64,000 nt of DNA from Solibacillus silvestris (GTDB taxonomy: Bacteria; Bacillota; Bacilli; Bacillales_A; Planococcaceae): the NCBI GenBank assembly GCA_001586195.1, contig CP014609.1, forward strand, positions 1,586,001 through 1,650,000, given 5' to 3'. A model generated the notes under the pieces. That model saw only the letters and a list, made by a program, of their open reading frames with translations, was not told the origin of the DNA and did not search any database. Positions 62,774-64,000 of the stretch are shown in pieces (positions within the stretch are counted from its first letter, which is position 1; each line of letters starts with the position of its first letter). Position numbers and translations under genes: made by a program.

Positions 62774-63094
62774 TTAGCCCTCCACACATTCAGTGTTAAT
62801 TTTACATCCACATGTTGAATCTTCATTAATTGAAGCAAGTATATTTCGCATTAACGAAGTTTGATTTTCTTGTATTCGATAATGCTTCCATGTCCCTACC
62901 TTGCGTTCAGTAATAATACCAGCTTCCTTAAGTTTGCGTAGATGCTGACTCACGGCAGGCTGTGAAATATTAAGGAAGTCTGTAAAATCACATACGCAAA
63001 CTTCCCCTTTTTTCAGACAGGCTAAAATTCGTAAGCGATTGGCATCTGCAACTGCCTTTAATTGTTTTTCCATTAAATCGAGTTCCATTTGCAT
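62774..63094 (-). CDS. arsR: ArsR-family arsenic-responsive repressor
   Basis: A 106-residue ArsR/SmtB repressor. The arsenite-binding site is EVCVCDF (Cys33, Cys35) in the DNA-recognition region; the recognition helix is ISQPAVSQHLRKLKEAGII. A Cys-rich tail (STCGCKINTECVEG) adds possible metal ligands. Arsenite binding should release the operator, a dyad at 63107-63126, and induce arsR-arsB-arsC. GGAGGG precedes ATG 63094. Confidence 0.94.
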   Translation of the reverse strand: MQMELDLMEKQLKAVADANRLRILACLKKGEVCVCDFTDFLNISQPAVSQHLRKLKEAGIITERKVGTWKHYRIQENQTSLMRNILASINEDSTCGCKINTECVEG

Positions 63095-63106
63095 CCCTCC
63101 ATAGCT

Positions 63107-63126
63107 ATATAAGAATATACTTATAT
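63107..63126. promoter_or_regulatory. ArsR operator
   Basis: ATATAAG and CTTATAT arms flank a six-base centre, 13 bases before the arsR start. The shape is typical of ArsR/SmtB binding sites. Confidence 0.65.
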
Positions 63127-63146
63127 TATGTTCTTAGTCACGGTTT

Positions 63147-63154
63147 TGCAACTA
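63147..63154 (-). promoter_or_regulatory. Candidate MarR operator half, site C
   Basis: On the minus strand TAGTTGCA followed by AAAAC repeats the core of sites A and B. It stands just upstream of the TusA remnant. Confidence 0.4.
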
Positions 63155-63165
63155 CTAAATTTTAA

Positions 63166-63318
63166 TTTACAATTAACTCTGGTGAAGTGTTAGAAGTACA
63201 AGTAACAGATAAAGGTGCACTTGCAGACTTTACAGCATGGGCTGGCGCAGGTGGTCACACTATTTTAGAGCAAAAAGAAGAAGCAGGCGTACTGTACTTC
63301 TACATTCAAAAAGCATAA
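63166..63318 (+). pseudogene. Truncated TusA-like sulfurtransferase gene
   Basis: The frame reads NSGEVLEVQVTDKGALADFT then AWAGAGGHTILEQKEEAGVL and YFYIQKA, the C-terminal two thirds of a TusA/SirA-family sulfur carrier. The N-terminal strand with the catalytic CPxP cysteine is absent; a stop codon lies three codons upstream of the first family residues. It keeps a downstream terminator, and an operator-like site remains upstream, so a deletion removed only the start of the gene. Confidence 0.78.
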
Positions 63319-63328
63319 CAGTGTCTTA

Positions 63329-63366
63329 GGCGAGTAGAGCATTGTTCTACTCGCTTTAATTTTTAT
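63329..63366 (+). terminator. Terminator of the former tusA gene
   Basis: GCGAGTAGA and TCTACTCGC arms (63330-63354) followed by TTTAATTTTT. Confidence 0.78.
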
Positions 63367-63469
63367 GAAAGAAGGATAAACAAATGGAAATCGATTGCCA
63401 GCTTTAGAAAGCCACTGTTTATGGAGCGGTTACACAAAATTTCTAAAACTTTTACAAAGTGGACACTAG

Positions 63470-63504
63470 AAAAGCCATACACATCTGCTGTATATGGCTT
63501 CCTT
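63470..63504 (-). terminator. Terminator of the thioredoxin gene
   Basis: AAGCCATA pairs with TATGGCTT (with inner partial pairing) and on the minus strand TTTTC follows, just after the trx stop. Confidence 0.7.
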
Positions 63505-63509
63505 GTCCA

Positions 63510-63821
63510 TTAATATTGACGAATAAAATCGATTAAATCTTCTTTTGGCATGAAACCAGCTGTCTTTCCTTTTAATTCACCGTCTTTAAACACTAATAGC
63601 GATGGAATTGACATAATTTGATAGTTTTCTGCTGTAACTTGGTTCGTATCTACGTCTACCTTTACAATTTTAACTTCGTTGCCGATTTCTGCATCCACTT
63701 CCTCTAAAACTGGCGCAATCATTTTACATGGACCGCACCAAGCCGCCCAAAAGTCGACTAATACTACACCGTTTAAAATTTCTTGTTCAAATGTTTGATC
63801 TGTTGCATGTATAATTGCCAT
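63510..63821 (-). CDS. trxA: Thioredoxin
   Basis: A 103-residue classical thioredoxin with the WCGPCK active site (Cys29, Cys32) and the cis-Pro in IMSIPSLLVFKDGE. It reduces disulfides in the cytosol and could be the electron donor of the nearby ArsC, though a housekeeping trxA elsewhere is also likely. TTGGAGGAAT precedes ATG 63821; that site overlaps the end of the upstream gene, whose stop is only four bases away, so the two are probably translated together. Confidence 0.93.
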   Translation of the reverse strand: MAIIHATDQTFEQEILNGVVLVDFWAAWCGPCKMIAPVLEEVDAEIGNEVKIVKVDVDTNQVTAENYQIMSIPSLLVFKDGELKGKTAGFMPKEDLIDFIRQY

Positions 63822-63824
63822 GTT

Positions 63825-64000
63825 TTATTCCTCCAAGTATGTTTGATGTTTTTTGATTAATTGGCGCAAGACCTCTTCGCTGACAGGGCCTACTAAGCGC
63901 TCCAGTTCCTCACCTTGTGCATTAAGTAGCACTGTTGTCGGGATAGACATTACCCGAAAGGCAGTTCCTACTTCATCTGATTCATCCAATAAAATTGGAT
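63825..64000 (-). CDS. TlpA/ResA-like thioredoxin-fold protein (C-terminal part)
   Basis: The gene runs off the right edge. The visible 57 residues read PILLDESDEVGTAFRVMSIP then TTVLLNAQGEELERLVGPV. This is the cis-Pro half of a TlpA/ResA-type membrane-linked thioredoxin; the CxxC site lies outside the window. It is encoded immediately upstream of trxA on the same strand. A role in thiol redox next to the ars and copper genes is plausible. Confidence 0.8.
   Translation of the reverse strand, partial: PILLDESDEVGTAFRVMSIPTTVLLNAQGEELERLVGPVSEEVLRQLIKKHQTYLEE

Noticed and set aside
1-64000. CRISPR array, rRNA or tRNA genes, prophage
   Set aside because: No regularly spaced repeats, no rRNA or tRNA-like cloverleaf sequence and no phage structural genes were seen on either strand.

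Overview
The window looks like chromosomal DNA of an endospore-forming, low-GC Bacillales bacterium, most likely Planococcaceae (Lysinibacillus/Solibacillus-like). This rests on gene content and order: a thioesterase, HesB-like protein, plsY, parE and parC in the order known from Bacillus subtilis yneP-yneR-plsY-parE-parC, a Ku/LigD repair pair with a sigma-G-like promoter, S-box and T-box leaders, SpoIIP proteins and strong AGGAGG-type ribosome sites with frequent TTG/GTG starts. No rRNA, tRNA or CRISPR array was seen. The species assignment is inference.

Layout. 0.3-5.3 kb: CoA-transferase, DinB/YfiT protein, two acetyltransferases (one AAC(6')-like), a VOC protein and an erythromycin-esterase-like protein. 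5.6-11.1 kb: glutathione peroxidase, divergent ku and ligD, two small proteins, an L,D-transpeptidase and an AraC/GyrI-like regulator. 11.3-25.1 kb: conserved housekeeping block with thioesterase, a giant UPF1-like helicase plus an unknown partner, S-box-controlled metA, ABC ATPase, YczE-type membrane protein, HesB-like protein, plsY, parE-parC. 25.16-25.53 kb: a compact pair made of a small RNA and a 46-residue protein gene whose start region the RNA could pair with; this is the best candidate for an undescribed system (type I toxin-antitoxin-like). 26.2-31.7 kb: chemoreceptor, a single-module A-T-R NRPS-like reductase and a short Sfp-type phosphopantetheinyl transferase. 31.8-36.0 kb: two tandem copies of an acetate-type symporter plus DUF485 subunit.

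36.5-46.7 kb is accessory: acetyltransferase and transglutaminase-like protein, an ECF sigma factor overlapping a SpoIIP-like protein with an anti-sigma-like N-terminus, a lipoprotein, a uridine-kinase-like protein, an SDR, two unknown proteins, a decayed IS110 element with its long non-coding left end (probable bridge RNA), and a second SpoIIP. 46.8-53.4 kb is a copper/thiol block: Met-rich multicopper oxidase, CcdA-like protein, CueP lipoprotein, two-component system and a broken ccdA. The oxidase and the broken ccdA share an 11-bp-period direct repeat that is a likely response-regulator site. 53.7-55.7 kb: a second-type methionyl-tRNA synthetase under a Met T-box. 55.8-56.0 kb: a solo IS110 left end.

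56.0-64.0 kb is metalloid and stress related: MFS transporter, amine-oxidase scrap, YitT protein, a PAT/ArsN1-like acetyltransferase, a MarR regulator and flavoprotein both carrying Cys-Cys pairs and sharing an operator, an arsR-arsB-arsC operon, a TusA remnant, thioredoxin and the end of a TlpA/ResA-like protein.
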